A DNA stretch of 64,000 nucleotides, taken from Syngnathus acus (Eukaryota > Chordata > Actinopteri > Syngnathiformes > Syngnathidae). Both the position numbers and the translations under genes were made by a program. Of this stretch, positions 10,961-21,910 are shown piece by piece. The DNA lies in the NCBI RefSeq assembly GCF_901709675.1, contig NC_051105.1:4515104-4579103 (forward strand), written 5' to 3'. The notes under the pieces are model-generated. The model was not told the DNA's origin. It did not search any database and saw only the letters and a program-made list of their open reading frames with translations. Position 1 is the stretch's first letter. Each line of letters opens with the position of its first letter.

Positions 10961-11194
10961 ATGGAGCAGAAAATTAAAAAGAAGGGATTTGAAACAGAGG
11001 TTTGTAAAATTGCTGGACTGGAGTGTGTGTCTGGTGGTCCTTTCAATTCTTCATTCTTGTTTAAAAGCAAGCTCCCTGACTATGATAGAGTTCGCATTAC
11101 AATGTTGGATGGTCACATTATGACTGGTGGTCTAATTAATTTGTTTAGGACTATTCATACAGTTCAAGGCATCGTAAAAAGATCTGTCAGCTAG
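10961..11194 (+). CDS. unidentified 77-residue open reading frame
   Basis: ATG at 10961, stop TAG at 11192-11194. The translation starts MEQKIKKKGFETEV and includes CKIAGLECVSGGPFNSS, KLPDYDRVRITMLDG and ends GIVKRSVS. Unlike most frames in this window it has balanced amino-acid composition, no low-complexity run and a protein-like codon pattern. I do not recognise a family and see no signal peptide or membrane segment. It has no visible splice partners and lies 20 bp after a hAT-type terminus. It could be the 3' exon of a retrocopied or transposon-carried gene, or chance. The open frame reaches upstream to about 10928 with no other ATG. Confidence 0.25.
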   Translation: MEQKIKKKGFETEVCKIAGLECVSGGPFNSSFLFKSKLPDYDRVRITMLDGHIMTGGLINLFRTIHTVQGIVKRSVS

Positions 11195-11329
11195 TTAAAC
11201 CTATGAAGATAATACATTTGAATTTTATTTATTTTACTGTGCCAAAAAAAAAAGAAGAATTTAACTCAACTCTTCGACAGCTGATGGATTGAAGTCAAGA
11301 GAGCAGTGACTTCACTTGAGCATGTGCAC

Positions 11330-11560
11330 ACATGTGCTTGCAGCGCCCTCAAATCGCATTAGAAGAAGTCTAATTGAGGTTTATGATGCCGAGGAGAGCA
11401 TATGCTCTCTGGGCCAATTGAATCATTACAAGAGCGCTCAGACAAGGGTGAAGAGCTGCCAGAACCGCTGCGCCATCCCTCCATTATTCACTCCGGTGGT
11501 GCGGCATGTAGGGCTCGGTTCTCAGACGCCGGACCCCGCGGTGAGACGCTCCTTGACCGC
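11330..11560. promoter_or_regulatory. enhancer-like block with E-box palindrome
   Basis: Unique block with TCGCATTAGAAG, AGTCTAATTGAGG, GGCCAATTGAATCATTAC and a 16-bp perfect palindrome GAGAGCATATGCTCTC (11394-11409) centred on a CATATG E-box. The spacing and texture fit a developmental enhancer. Confidence 0.38.
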
Positions 11561-12000
11561 CCTTGATGCATAGAGACGGCAGGGGAAAGTGAAGAGGACA
11601 GGCGCAAAGACAGCCCCTCACACTTAAAAAGGCAAACAGACATTTTATTTTATAAGCTTTCCACCGCCACCGTCGGTCGCACTTGATGAAATTTGCATGA
11701 CACGTCAAAAAGGCCGCAAGAGGCTCTTTGGTGCCTGAAAAATACATCAGTCGCCATCTTTTGTGAGATGGAATAAAAATACACTTTACACACACACTCA
11801 CTTGCGTTAGCGTGTGCAAACAAAAAGGCCGCAGTCGACATGGCGGCGGCGCAAAAAGCGGGTCGCGCGCCCCTCGCTGTCATGTCTCATCGCCATGATT
11901 TAAATGAATGAGAATGGATGGTGCCTTCTACCAAATGCTGTTAGGGGCCCACTTGCTTTATTTAATGAAGGCGCTGTGGTGGCAGGCAGGTGTCGGTGGC
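11561..12000. promoter_or_regulatory. candidate conserved non-coding block
   Basis: Contains TTTTATTTTATAAGC, CATGATTTAAATGAATGAG and CTTTATTTAATGAAGGCGC, with a GC-rich patch at 11830-11885. No protein similarity is seen in the open frames. Confidence 0.28.
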
Positions 12001-12849
12001 AGATTTTCCCTCAAACGGGGTCATAGAATTCACAAATTAAGTTAACATAACACTTGTCAGGGGGGGTCACTGGCACGGGTCCACTTGGGTTTCGCCTCCA
12101 GATGTCCTAGTTCTGGATGCTTTTCTAGGATGCTTGTCTTTTGTGGCTCAAGATTATGACAGCATCCCTCCGCTTTGCTCGATTAGACTCCACAGTCTCC
12201 ACTTTGCTGCAGAACTCCATTTTCTTCTAAAATATGTCTAATAGGCCGTCATTCTTCTCTTGTTTTTTATCAGTGTTTCCAATCTATATAACATTTATTA
12301 TTCCTAGTGTCAATGGCAACTGAAAGTGTGATTAATTAAAACGTGGCTTATTTTAATTGTTTTTAAATTTAACACAAAATAAGATTTCACTTATTTTCAT
12401 TGGAAAAAAATATTTTATGTGTTGAAATTTAAAATTCTAATTTTTAATGTGCTGCATTAACTATTTTTCACATTTGTGTTCAATTTAAAAACATAAAATA
12501 TTGTTACGAGCAGTTTTTCCCTTACCGATTATATCAAATCAAAAGAAGGAATGACGCACGATTGTTTCTCATTTTGGCTGACACGTTCAATGTGGTGCAT
12601 TTTTTGCCATTTCTCATGGAATTATTTTAAAATTGTAAACCTATCATCCTAATGACCCTAATCCGCTTATATTGAAGAAAATGCCCTTTTTATCAACACG
12701 CAATTGAGTTGAGTTACCATTCCGATTCCTTGTCCAGGTCCATTTGGCTGTGTTCCTCACCTAGTACTTTCTATCCTGGAAGCCAAAATAAATATTGCAA
12801 AAGACCAAAAGAAGGTGCAAAAGAGGTGCTGATTCTCAGAGGTACACAA
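12001..12849. other. AT-rich spacer, no recognised feature
   Basis: Long AT-rich tract (12220-12700) with many TTTAAA and AATTTAAAA runs. No gene or repeat family is recognised. Confidence 0.5.
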
Positions 12850-13260
12850 CCCAATTGCAGGCCTTTTTAAACACGCCTGCGGGTTCGGCTTCAGCCGCTA
12901 AAAGCATCCAAGCGTTATTTCCGAGCCTTAAATAAGTGATGCGTGAGTGTTGTAGCTGGCAAAGGCGTCAGCAGCAATCCCGACCATTTTCTTTTTTTTT
13001 TCTTTGCATTAACAATCCTAATTTATTTGACTGAAGCTGGGGCGGCGCACTTTAAGAAGAATGCAAGCGTTTTAAAATCGCCTAAACGGGTGTGCAAGCA
13101 GGCTGTCACGCTCATTTACGGCCTCCGCCATCCGCCGACCCACCGGCGGCGTAAACTGTTAGCAGCCGTTAGCAGCGCTAAAAGGCATTACTAATGGAAA
13201 TTGAGAATGAACGGCATTAAAAAAAAGCTCAAAGCGGGCTTATATGCAGAAGTACGTGGT
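12850..13260. promoter_or_regulatory. candidate conserved non-coding block
   Basis: CpG-containing unique sequence with CATTAACAATCCTAATTTATT (13008-13028), repeated CAGCCGTTAGCAGCGCTAAA, GGCATTACTAATGG and AACGGCATTAA. Motif density fits a homeodomain-responsive element. Confidence 0.33.
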
Positions 13261-13384
13261 CCATTACCTTCGTTTACCTTGGCTTTTATTCAGCGGCTGA
13301 CAGCAGTAAACAACTGTGAAAAGATCTTTACACATAGGTGAAACTGATTGTGACGACTGCTATCAAAAAAAGCACACTTCCAGG

Positions 13385-13900
13385 GCGAGGGAACTATTTA
13401 AAGTGACGCTTTATGGGGTTTATTGCGAAAAATGACAGCAGTTCTGATGGAATTGAGGAGAGCGGCATTGCTTATTCATGGGGAGTTACTCTGATGGATA
13501 TGTACAGTGAGTCAATCATAAACACCTCTCATCCGCTAATCAGGAGGCAGCGTTGGGCCGGGGATGCCTGCGAGCGGGACTGCGGGACTGACAAATCTAA
13601 TGATCGACAAATAATGGGAAGAAAAACAACAACGCTCGCAAGTCGAAATGAGACTTTCCAGACAAGTTGTGCTGAGTTTTTTTTGGGGGGGGGAGGGGTT
13701 GCACCTTCCTCAGCTACGTCCATTTCCATAAACGCTGCCGGCTGTCTCACCTCCACCAGGAACGCCGCCCGGCTAAATGCCTCGGCTTCTCATTTGGCTC
13801 CCCTTTCTCTCTTTCGCTCCCAAATGTTCATTATCAGCATGGCGGCTCGCCCGGGAGAGGAAAAGAGTAGAGAGCTGAGATCATTGACAGCTTGATGTGA
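13385..13900. promoter_or_regulatory. candidate conserved non-coding block
   Basis: Unique block with GAATTGAGG, CAATCATAAACA, CGCTAATCAGG and ATCTAATGATCGAC. It is open for 160 codons on the plus strand, but the predicted peptide matches no family I know and includes a poly-Gly run from a G-tract, so I read it as non-coding. Confidence 0.3.
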
Positions 13901-13974
13901 TGGAAGTCAATTGAACTAACAGGTTTTTGTGTTTTTAGATTCTAAATGGGACACTTGTGTCGGCTGTTCTTGGC

Positions 13975-14000
13975 TCACACACACACACACACACACACAC
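13975..14000. repeat. (AC)13 microsatellite
   Basis: Short uninterrupted AC array. Confidence 0.9.
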
Positions 14001-14089
14001 TGTAGGCTGTAATGAGCAGGTTATGCAAAGGCACAGGCGGCTCAAATCTGTGGTTATAATCCAAATCTCTCCACCTCGTTTCCGTGTGC

Positions 14090-14390
14090 AGGGAATCATT
14101 CCATAAAATACGACTTTATTGATTAACACTCGCCCTGGCTCAAATGATCTTGTTTTACATGATTAGCCGCTCAACAGGAGGTTATTAGTTCAGTACCTCC
14201 TTCTCGGTCCCTAAACTCCAATCTTTTAGCAGTTTACAACCTTCGGGGCTTGTTTGGACTTTTCCAGCGTCAAGCACTTCTGCAGGCAGGTAGGATGCGC
14301 CCGCCTGTCAAAAATGTCTGGCAGCGACACATCTGGCGACCCATCTGGAAGTCAATTCACACGTCGAATAGCACGCGACCTGGATCGGGT
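14090..14390. promoter_or_regulatory. candidate conserved non-coding block
   Basis: Contains CTTTATTGATTAACAC, TACATGATTAGCCGC and AGGTTATTAGTTC followed by GC-balanced unique sequence. The TGATTAAC/TGATTAGC pair resembles PBX/homeodomain sites. Confidence 0.28.
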
Positions 14391-16074
14391 ACTGTAGGCA
14401 GATGAGTGTCAGCAAGGCAAGCGATGCTCCACTTTACACAGAGGAAACTTCACAATCTATAAGAAATTGACTTTTGTTTGTAAAGTTCCGACATTTTTCA
14501 GATATGTGAACTCACCACGTAGTTTTGTTTGGAAAATTCGACCATCTGTAAGATTCTAAGAGGTGAATGTTGCGGAAGTAACAGTCGCCTCTCTCCACTA
14601 CAAATAAAACATAGCAGACATCACACACTCATGTTAGCCATACTCACACTTTTCTGTAAAACGTTGCTGGTGTGCCACATGTCAGCGATGATATAAAGAC
14701 ACCATCCCCCAAAAAATGTCAGTGGGAAAAGAGGATGGTGTCCGTCTCAGCCTCCAGCACTTTCATCTGATGGCTGCTCTTTGCTGTGTTATGGAGGTGC
14801 CAGCTGTCACATGACATGAACGATCTGACAGAGGCCATGATGGCGCTCAGGCTTAAAACAAAAGAGGACAAGCCCATCCTGCTTTTCCTATGTGTGGCCA
14901 AGTAAGTGTGGGAGGGCGCTTACTTCCTGTGTGTGTCAGGAATCGAAAAAGAAGTAGGAGCTGTGATCATTGCCTTCCGATGAATGCCCAAATCATGTTT
15001 TTTGTGAGATCGTCTCACAGCTGTGTGCAGAGGGTGGGGCCAATGAGCAGATAAAAAGTTGTCGACGGGAGGTGGAGCTTGTCTTTACGACTTGAGTGAC
15101 TTCAGCCCATCAATAAAAACATTTTTAAGCATGGAGACAACAAATTATGCTGTACGCAGTGTGGATGTGGCTCATGGGAGAATTCAGAGCAGCTTTGCTT
15201 ACCTATTGACATTGACATGACAGACTGTTGCACAAATTGTCTTTTTTGTAAATTGCACTTCTGCATGGCTGTCGCTTGAAATTGGCTCAGGCTCTTTGCC
15301 CAGCATAGCTGGTCATACCATGGTCTGGGAAACTTGCTATATAAATAAGTCCCCGCTGTTACAGTCTATCAAAAATAGGCAGCTCAAAGATTTACTTTAT
15401 TTCATTTCACACTTAAGGCAGGTAGGCAAATGCTCCAAACATGCGTGGTGTGACACGAGAAGAGCTTATTGATGGTAGAGCGGTAAGATAAAAACAGATG
15501 GGAGCAGGAGATAATGAGGTGTTTTGATGTGACGTTCTAGATAAAGCGTTCAAACACACAAAGTCACCCCGTGCAGTGAGATCAACACACATACACAAAC
15601 GCACACTCTCGTGCACTTAATAGAGGGCTCTGGCCTTGTCAGTCACATCTTCCTCTCTATTTTCTAACTTGACCTGTTGAACTACTGAGAAGCTCATAGT
15701 TGTGGCTATTCCAATATGAACTATGTTTAGCAGAAAAGCTAATAAAGGCATAAATCATCTTTTGTATGAATAATCTTAGTTTTATGACCTTGAATTTCAA
15801 TTGGGGTTTAAAATTAAATTAAATTCTGTCTCGCTCTCATATATACTACATACATATACTTACATTCTTTGTTATTAATATTTAATTCTATTCGTCTTTG
15901 TGAAGACACTATGTTAAGGATTCCTCATAACACCAATCAACAATGATTTGAAAAGGTAGAAAACAGATAAATGTCAATATGCAAAACTTCATTCATGTAA
16001 ATCTCTGCAAGTGTTAACATTTTCATATGCTCACTTCTGCAATGTTTCTAGGAAATCACAATGTCTTATCACTG
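14391..16074. other. intergenic DNA, one weak candidate element
   Basis: No gene is seen. A unique block at 14715-14930 (open on the minus strand) with GACATGAACGATCTGACAG may be regulatory. The remainder, especially 15660-16060, is AT-rich filler. Confidence 0.45.
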
Positions 16075-16235
16075 GTCAAGTCAAATCAAGTTTATTTGTA
16101 TAGCCCTAAATCACAAGCAGTCTCAAAGGGCTTCACATAGACAAAAAATTGACAATTATTCTCAAAGCATCCCCTGATCCTAAGCTCCCAAAAGGGCAAG
16201 GAAAAACTCAAAAAAAATATAGTGACTCAACAGAA
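16075..16235 (+). mobile_element. teleost interspersed repeat of the TTTATTTGTATAGC type
   Basis: Begins CAAGTTTATTTGTATAGCCC, then CTCAAAGGGCTTCACA and CTCCCAAAAGGGCAAGGAAA, modules of a very common percomorph repeat. The class is uncertain (probably retroposon-derived). Confidence 0.65.
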
Positions 16236-16784
16236 ATATAGTCAGCTCACCTCAAATGAATACCTCCTTTTCCTTCAGGAAATAAAAACAAGTGGCTGTA
16301 ATTAACTGTAAAAACAATGAAAGCCTCTTTCCTTTTAATTTGATATCGAAACTTTGATGCTCATTGTGCTGAGCTGAGCCCTCGTTTTGAAGTTCTTGCG
16401 TGAAAATTGCGGTCGGCTTTGAGTCGAACCATCTTTTATTTTAAAGCGAAAGATAATGACGGAAGAGGATGCGGGATGGGAGAGCGGGCGATCTCAGAGG
16501 GAACGACGAGAGGCCGGCTCGGATGACTGCTGATGAGCGAATGCAAAACACATGATCACTGATACAGCAGTCAGGTTGTTTCAAAGTAAAATGTAGCGAT
16601 AAAGGGACATAATCATTGTCAGTCCAAGAAAATATCACATTACTGCTAATTCAAAGAAATAATAATCCTCTGTTTTGCCCTTAGAGAGTGCATAAAATGA
16701 ACAATTTGTTCATTATTGTGGTTGTAGTCAGTATAGGTGAGAGCTGTTTCTATTATTTTTGCAGGTAGAAAGCAGATGTAGAGA
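16236..16784. other. no recognised feature
   Basis: Unique intergenic sequence. A small palindrome ATGAACAATTTGTTCAT lies at 16698-16714. Otherwise unremarkable. Confidence 0.4.
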
Positions 16785-16815
16785 AAGGAAGGAAGGAAGG
16801 AAGGAAGGAAGGAAG
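16785..16815. repeat. (AAGG)n microsatellite
   Basis: Seven to eight AAGG units, a polypurine tract. Confidence 0.95.
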
Positions 16816-17809
16816 TAGGGCAGTAGAATATGAAAGCTTAAGGCGGTCGAGGGTCTTGGCATGATAACAAAGGCACAACATATTGTCACCAAGGGGGAAC
16901 ACAGTTTGATGACATACAGTACTGGGTAAGCAGTCTATAAAAGGAAAAATGATATAAACGAAACAGGAAGTTTGAATCTCAGAAAATGGTCAATCGATGG
17001 AAAATGATGTTTGTTTATATGTGCATCCACCTGCTGAATGGCTTGTCGAGCCACACTCATAATCGCTCATTTTGAGTGATGGCGGAACTGTGGTTGATGT
17101 GGAACAGGCCTCCTAGTTTTATTCACGACTCTCGAGAGATCAAGTACACGCAGTACAAAACTCGGTCAGCATGTTTCAAATTTGTAGTTGACAAACCAAA
17201 AACGTACACACTTAGATCAGGGGGTCACCACATGAGTATCACGTGGATCGGTTCTAAAAAATAACATGCAAGTAATCATTTGAAAATGTAAACACTGTCA
17301 AAGATTTATTAAAAAATATAAATATATGATGCTTTTTGATAATGATTTACATGAATGCTTTTTGGAACGTCTGAAGTCATGCAAGGCCATATATGACAAG
17401 AAGCGCCCAGTTAACATTTGTCAATCGTAGTTAAATTTGAATTCTTAAGCACGTGTGATAAAGGCATATTGTTATGGTTACTAAATTTAAATTGTAACAG
17501 TGCTTATCTTATTTTTACACTTATATAACAGTTTAAAGAAAAGGTTGACTTACCTCATACTGGGAAGTACCTCTGTTTTAATATAACTTTACGTTGCAAT
17601 CCTGTGATCATAATGATGATCGGCACGACAGAAACGGATACATAGCTTTATTAGAAGGGTTAATTTATTTTTATACTTCAAAGTGCTCTCAAGTTGAGTT
17701 GTATCATGGTGACAGGTAGACCATGGAACAGGGTAAAAATTAATTATATGTAGTGTGTGCATGCATGTGTGCTTACGTGCATCTACGTAATAAAAAAAGA
17801 GGGAGGTAG
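16816..17809. other. no recognised feature
   Basis: Intergenic, AT-rich from 17260 on. No gene, repeat family or enhancer-like motif cluster stands out. Confidence 0.5.
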
Positions 17810-18340
17810 CAGTGTGTTGGTGGAATAAATCAGACCCAGCTGATGTGTGTTTACCTTGCCAGCCCTCGGGGGACTGCGGGTAATTGAGCATGAGCAGATA
17901 AGCAGTAGAAAAGCCATTTACCGCACATACAAGGTGCTGCTGGCCTTTGAGGTAACAAAGCGTGAAGACAGCCAACGTGTTGCGCACAGCGGCAAGAGAC
18001 ATTATGTCGTTTGAGTGACTCTATGCTGAGTGATGATACACGTGTGGCCTCATAAAACATTCATAAAAACATCCTCAATTGAGTAGTTGAGCCAGTTCTG
18101 CTGATGCATAAATCAAGCGCTTCTTCATTCCAGCTTGCGGCCGCTGCAACCTGCAGAACATCAAAATGTTATTTAAGTCGGGCTAACTGACATTCAAAGG
18201 GGGGAAGGGCTGCACCATTTATCTCAACTAGTTCATTGATTTCATTCATATCTCCATTCACCGCAGCAGATGACTCGTGCATTAAAAGCCACAAGGGGGG
18301 CCTCAATCTATCCATCAATAGGAATCAGTAGGGTTACATT
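17810..18340. promoter_or_regulatory. candidate conserved non-coding block(s)
   Basis: Unique segments at about 17820-18060 and 18090-18330 with GGGTAATTGAGCATG, GATGCATAAATCAAGCG and GTTCATTGATTTCATTCATA. The 137-residue minus-strand frame across the first segment resembles no protein. Confidence 0.27.
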
Positions 18341-18479
18341 AGCAACCGTATGCAGCCAGATTTCTATTATAAACCCTCAATTATTCCAAGACACGAGCAA
18401 ATAAGATGATATACCATTGCAAAACAGATTCAACCTGTGTTCAACAGATGTGTTCAACCTGTAATATTCATATTCTTAT

Positions 18480-18660
18480 CTCAAGGTGTGGAGTTTACAT
18501 GTTCTCCCCCTTTGTTTGCATACATCTTCTCGAGCTACTGCGGCTTTCTCCCACATTGTTCATGAGTGTAATTGTGAGTGTCCAGGGTGGACCCAGCCCC
18601 TCAACCACAATCAGCAGAGTTAGTCATCATCTCTCAGTGCTCGACCCAAATGAGAACAAG
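18480..18660 (+). mobile_element. teleost interspersed repeat, decayed copy 4
   Basis: Starts AAGGTGTGGAGTTTACATGTTCTCCC and keeps a divergent CTGCGGCTTTCTCCCACATT, matching the module order of the copy at 10402. The 3' half is degraded. Confidence 0.6.
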
Positions 18661-18688
18661 CGTCAAACACTACGTCAAAAAACAAGTA

Positions 18689-18857
18689 CCGTAATTTTCG
18701 GACTATAAGTCGCGGTTTTTTTTCATAGTTTGGGTGGGGGGGCGACTTATACTCAGGAGCGACTTATATACATATATATGTTTCTTTTCACTTTTTTGGG
18801 CATTTTATGGCTGGTGCGACTTATACTCCGGTGCGACTTATAGTCCGAAAATTACGG
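18689..18857. mobile_element. TA-flanked MITE with 25-bp perfect terminal repeats
   Basis: Both ends read inward CCGTAATTTTCGGACTATAA followed by GTCGC (25 of 25 identical as inverted repeats), and the element is flanked by TA on both sides (18687-18688 and 18858-18859). Additional GCGACTTATA copies are internal. The TA duplication suggests mobilisation by a Tc1/mariner-like transposase. It is a sister of the element at 29553. Confidence 0.85.
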
Positions 18858-19239
18858 TATCCAAAAAGAACATGTTTCATAATTTTGTGAAATCTTTCAA
18901 TTTAATGTTGCTCCTTTTTATTTCATCCATTTCAAGCATACATACCATACGGCTGTTATGGTTGTTCAGTGTGGCCTGTACTCTGAATGATCCATAGTCA
19001 AATTGCCCATTATAACAAGGCACGATGTCACCTCTGTACGGAATATTCATATGTTGTAAAAAGCTCAGAGCGTGTAAACAACTTGAAGATAAAGCAAAAC
19101 GCGTTTTAACTCTATTTACCGTATGTTGTAACGACACCATTAAAAAGATACATACTGTGCATATAGCACACAATTGGCACACCATACTGTGTGTGTGTAT
19201 GCATGCGTGTGTGTGCATTCCCGCTCTTGTAATGGCGTC
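18858..19239. other. no recognised feature
   Basis: Unique intergenic DNA. Open frames on both strands are short and unlike proteins. Confidence 0.4.
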
Positions 19240-19385
19240 ATGAAAATTCATGATGAGAGCATGTTAAGTGCATTAGTCAGTCTCCCGAGTTCCAGCACAT
19301 GAATAAAACCAACAAGGCGCGCAGGAAGGAGGAAAAAACATGGAAATTCATTTTGAAGCCTAATTATTTTTGGACTTGACAGCCT
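19240..19385. promoter_or_regulatory. candidate conserved non-coding element
   Basis: Compact unique block with ATGAAAATTCATGATG, AGTGCATTAGTCAG, ACATGAATAAAACC and GCCTAATTATTTTTGG. It is bounded on the right by TG-rich simple repeat. Confidence 0.35.
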
Positions 19386-19450
19386 GGCCTGTGTGTGCGT
19401 CTTTGTGTGTTTGTGTGCGTGCGTGCGTGCGTGTGTGTGTGTGCGTGCAT
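19386..19450. repeat. TG/TGCG-rich simple repeat
   Basis: Imperfect TGTG and TGCG repeats; a related short AC array is at 19546-19564. Confidence 0.85.
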
Positions 19451-19606
19451 ATGCTATGCGTGCAGGTCGTCAGTGGTGCTGAGTAGATGCACGGTGCAAA
19501 ACGGGGGTCCCTTCATTATGGCCAATAATGAGTACATCCGCTTTCCACACACACACACACACACATGGGCTAGGGAACCTTTGTTGCAATGTTTTGTTCC
19601 GACACC

Positions 19607-19672
19607 TTGTGCGACAAATCAACACACTGTGCGACAAATCAACACTCGTTGTGCGACAAATCAATACAGTGC
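19607..19672 (+). repeat. three tandem copies of a 20-21 bp unit
   Basis: The unit TGTGCGACAAATCAACAC recurs three times in succession (last copy with one base change). It is too few and too spacer-poor to be anything but a young local minisatellite. Confidence 0.85.
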
Positions 19673-19979
19673 GTGGCTGGAGTAGCATGGTTGCGGCGAT
19701 CATGATGTCGCCAAACTTGCCTACTTCTTCCTCTCGTTATGTTTCGACATGTACCAATCATTACCGCAGCCCTAACACCTCAGCGTGTGTATGCGTGAAC
19801 GCCACACCAAAACACACACACAGAACAGGGAAGCAAATTATCATATTGGTGTAGAACATATCTGTTATTTGCTGAGCTGGCTGGCTGCTGTTTAACGATG
19901 TCTTGCATTTGATTTAGACCATACACAGGATTTAAAATGGAGCGTGCATGTGTGTGTGCGCACGTGTTCTTTTTCTGTA

Positions 19980-20270
19980 GCACTTGTCCTCATTAGGGTC
20001 GCAGCTGACTTTGGGAAAGAGGCTGGGTTGATCCAGGACTGGTCACCAGCCAACCACAGAGCGCATTTAGGCAAAAATAATTATTCCAACTCACATTTAC
20101 AACTCTGGAATAACAACAGCTAATCTAACTAGTTTGCGTTTGGAATGTGGGAGGAGGCGAGAGTACCAGGAGAAAACCTGTGCAAGTAGAGAGACAAACT
20201 GACGTTACAAAAGAGAGAAGCCTTAATATCCAGACTGTGAGGCAGACCTGCTGAGCCCTTGGCCAATTTC
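19980..20270 (-). mobile_element. teleost interspersed repeat, reverse-oriented copy
   Basis: Reads CACTTGTCCTCATTAGGGTC, then CCAGGACTGGTCACCAGCCAA, GGAATGTGGGAGG and GGAGAAAACCTG, i.e. the reverse complement of the module order at 10402. Nearly complete but diverged. Confidence 0.7.
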
Positions 20271-20874
20271 TTAGCTTCTCGAGTTAGCTTGCTTTGTAAC
20301 AATTTGTGCAACATTCCAACAGCATTGCAGAATGTCCCGTTTTCCACTTTTGTCTGTACGTCATAATTGTTAACTGGTGCTTTTCTAAACTTTACTTAGT
20401 AATCTACTCCATGTTTATATTTTTTAAGAATATCCGACCCAAGATGGCAGATTTTTGAAGAAGACCTGAGTTAGTGCCTAGTCAAACTGCAAAACGTTTT
20501 GTTTCTAACATTTTTGTGCTATTCCACTCTGCCAAGCAACTCCCATTAAAAGTTTTTGTAATTTTTAAATTATGTAGCTATTCATTGCAAAGAAAAATCC
20601 AATTCAAACCAAGAATCCAATTGTATAATTTTTGTGGCTTTGGTCTGCTTGTAATTCCCACACGTTGTTGTCTTAGCGCACCTCTTGACTTGTTTTGCTC
20701 CAACAAAAACTAAGATTTTCCTGCAGAATGATTTCTTATGTCTGATTGCTCCAGTGTGACGTTTTACGGAACTTCCTCTTCTTACTTCTTGGAGAAAACC
20801 GACGATATGCTTCCTCTCGCTAATGTGCGTCTGACCAAAGATTTTCCTACCTTTGGATAATCACAAGCACCTGT
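20271..20874. other. no recognised feature
   Basis: Unique intergenic sequence without gene-like or repeat-like character. Confidence 0.45.
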
Positions 20875-21200
20875 GTGGGGTGCATGCAAACGTAATAATA
20901 GTAATCAACCCCATCAGTGGGGGAGGAGGGGTGCGGCGGCGAGTCCTTCCTGGCGACGCGCTTCACTGCAACGGATGCGGCGGCGGCGGGGATGGGGCAA
21001 AGCTCCCAAGATTAGCCGTTAGCGGCGCATCCGGATGGAATTTATTGGTTTATGATTGGCCTTATCCCCACCACATTAGCCTCCTGATTGCTTGAGCAGA
21101 CATTACTGGACGCTTCCATTGGAACAGGAACGGGAAAAGGGGGAGTGGGGGATAGAGACTTGCGGACAATCACGTCTGTGTCAGGAATCAAAGGCTGAAT
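20875..21200. promoter_or_regulatory. enhancer-like block including duplicated module, copy A
   Basis: CpG-rich unique block. The part at 21026-21174 recurs at 21764-21889 with substitutions and small indels: shared strings include TATTGGTTTAT, CCACATTA, TGATTGCTTGAG, AGACATTA and CGGACAATCACGT. Copy A keeps an extra ATTGGCCTTATCC segment. It has CCAAT-box and PBX-like TGATTG sites. Confidence 0.4.
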
Positions 21201-21307
21201 CACTCACAATTGTCCTGTCTGTCCAGTTTTTTTTTAAATAGTTTCAGACATTATTTAAGTCAAAACAAGGATTCTATTGATAGTTTGTTCAGCCTGTCAG
21301 AGTAAGC

Positions 21308-21448
21308 CAGGGTTCGTTCAAATGTCCGTAAAACCTTTGGCAGTTCTTCAACAGTTTTATGCATTTTTCTTGTCACAAGGAAGTTTTCAACATGTTAAAA
21401 ATTCCATTGCGATAAGAAGAGCGCAGGAAAATGTTTGAACGAACCCTG
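21308..21448. mobile_element. MITE-like inverted repeat between the duplicated modules
   Basis: The left end CAGGGTTCGTTCAAA (21308-21322) is exactly inverted at the right end (TTTGAACGAACCCTG, 21434-21448), 141 bp overall. CAGGG termini are usual for hAT-type MITEs, but no 8-bp target duplication survives. Confidence 0.55.
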
Positions 21449-21763
21449 ACGACAACGCAATATTTGCTCGCAATTGTTTGCCGCTCAGTGGGATAAAGTC
21501 TTTAGAATGTTTATTTGTGAAAATGGGAATTCTAATAATCACACTGCTTTGTGTCAAAACAAGAATCCTCCTTATCTTTAAAATTCTCAAACATCTATTT
21601 AGTTTTATACTTAATGTCATCAATCTGTCATCAATAATAATTTCTGTCAAATCATTGTCATCGGTTTAGCTTTTATTTCTCATATTCCCATGCATTTGTC
21701 AAATTATGAAAAAGTTCAACCATGATTGCTTGGAATCCTATTGATGGGATGAGAGAAAAGTGG

Positions 21764-21910
21764 TGCACCCGAATGGAATGTATTGGTTTATCCCGACCAC
21801 ATTAACCTTGTGATTGCTTGAGAAGACATTATTGGATGCTTCCATTCGGGATAAAAATGGTGAAAATAGAGGCTGGCGGACAATCACGTTCGCTGGCCCG
21901 TGTAAAGCCG
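21764..21910. promoter_or_regulatory. duplicated enhancer-like module, copy B
   Basis: Diverged copy of 21026-21174, about 740 bp away and in the same orientation. It lacks about 10 bp after TATTGGTTTAT and several bases after GCTTCCATT, but keeps the order and spacing of all other shared strings. Confidence 0.45.

Noticed and set aside
13413-13895. 160-codon plus-strand open frame
   Set aside because: No recognisable domain, a poly-Gly stretch derived from a G-run, no splice signals; better explained by a CpG-containing non-coding block.
17589-18002. 137-codon minus-strand open frame
   Set aside because: No domain or conserved pattern, and no supporting exon signals.
19607-19672. CRISPR-like short direct repeats
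   Set aside because: Only three units with essentially no unique spacers, in a vertebrate genome.
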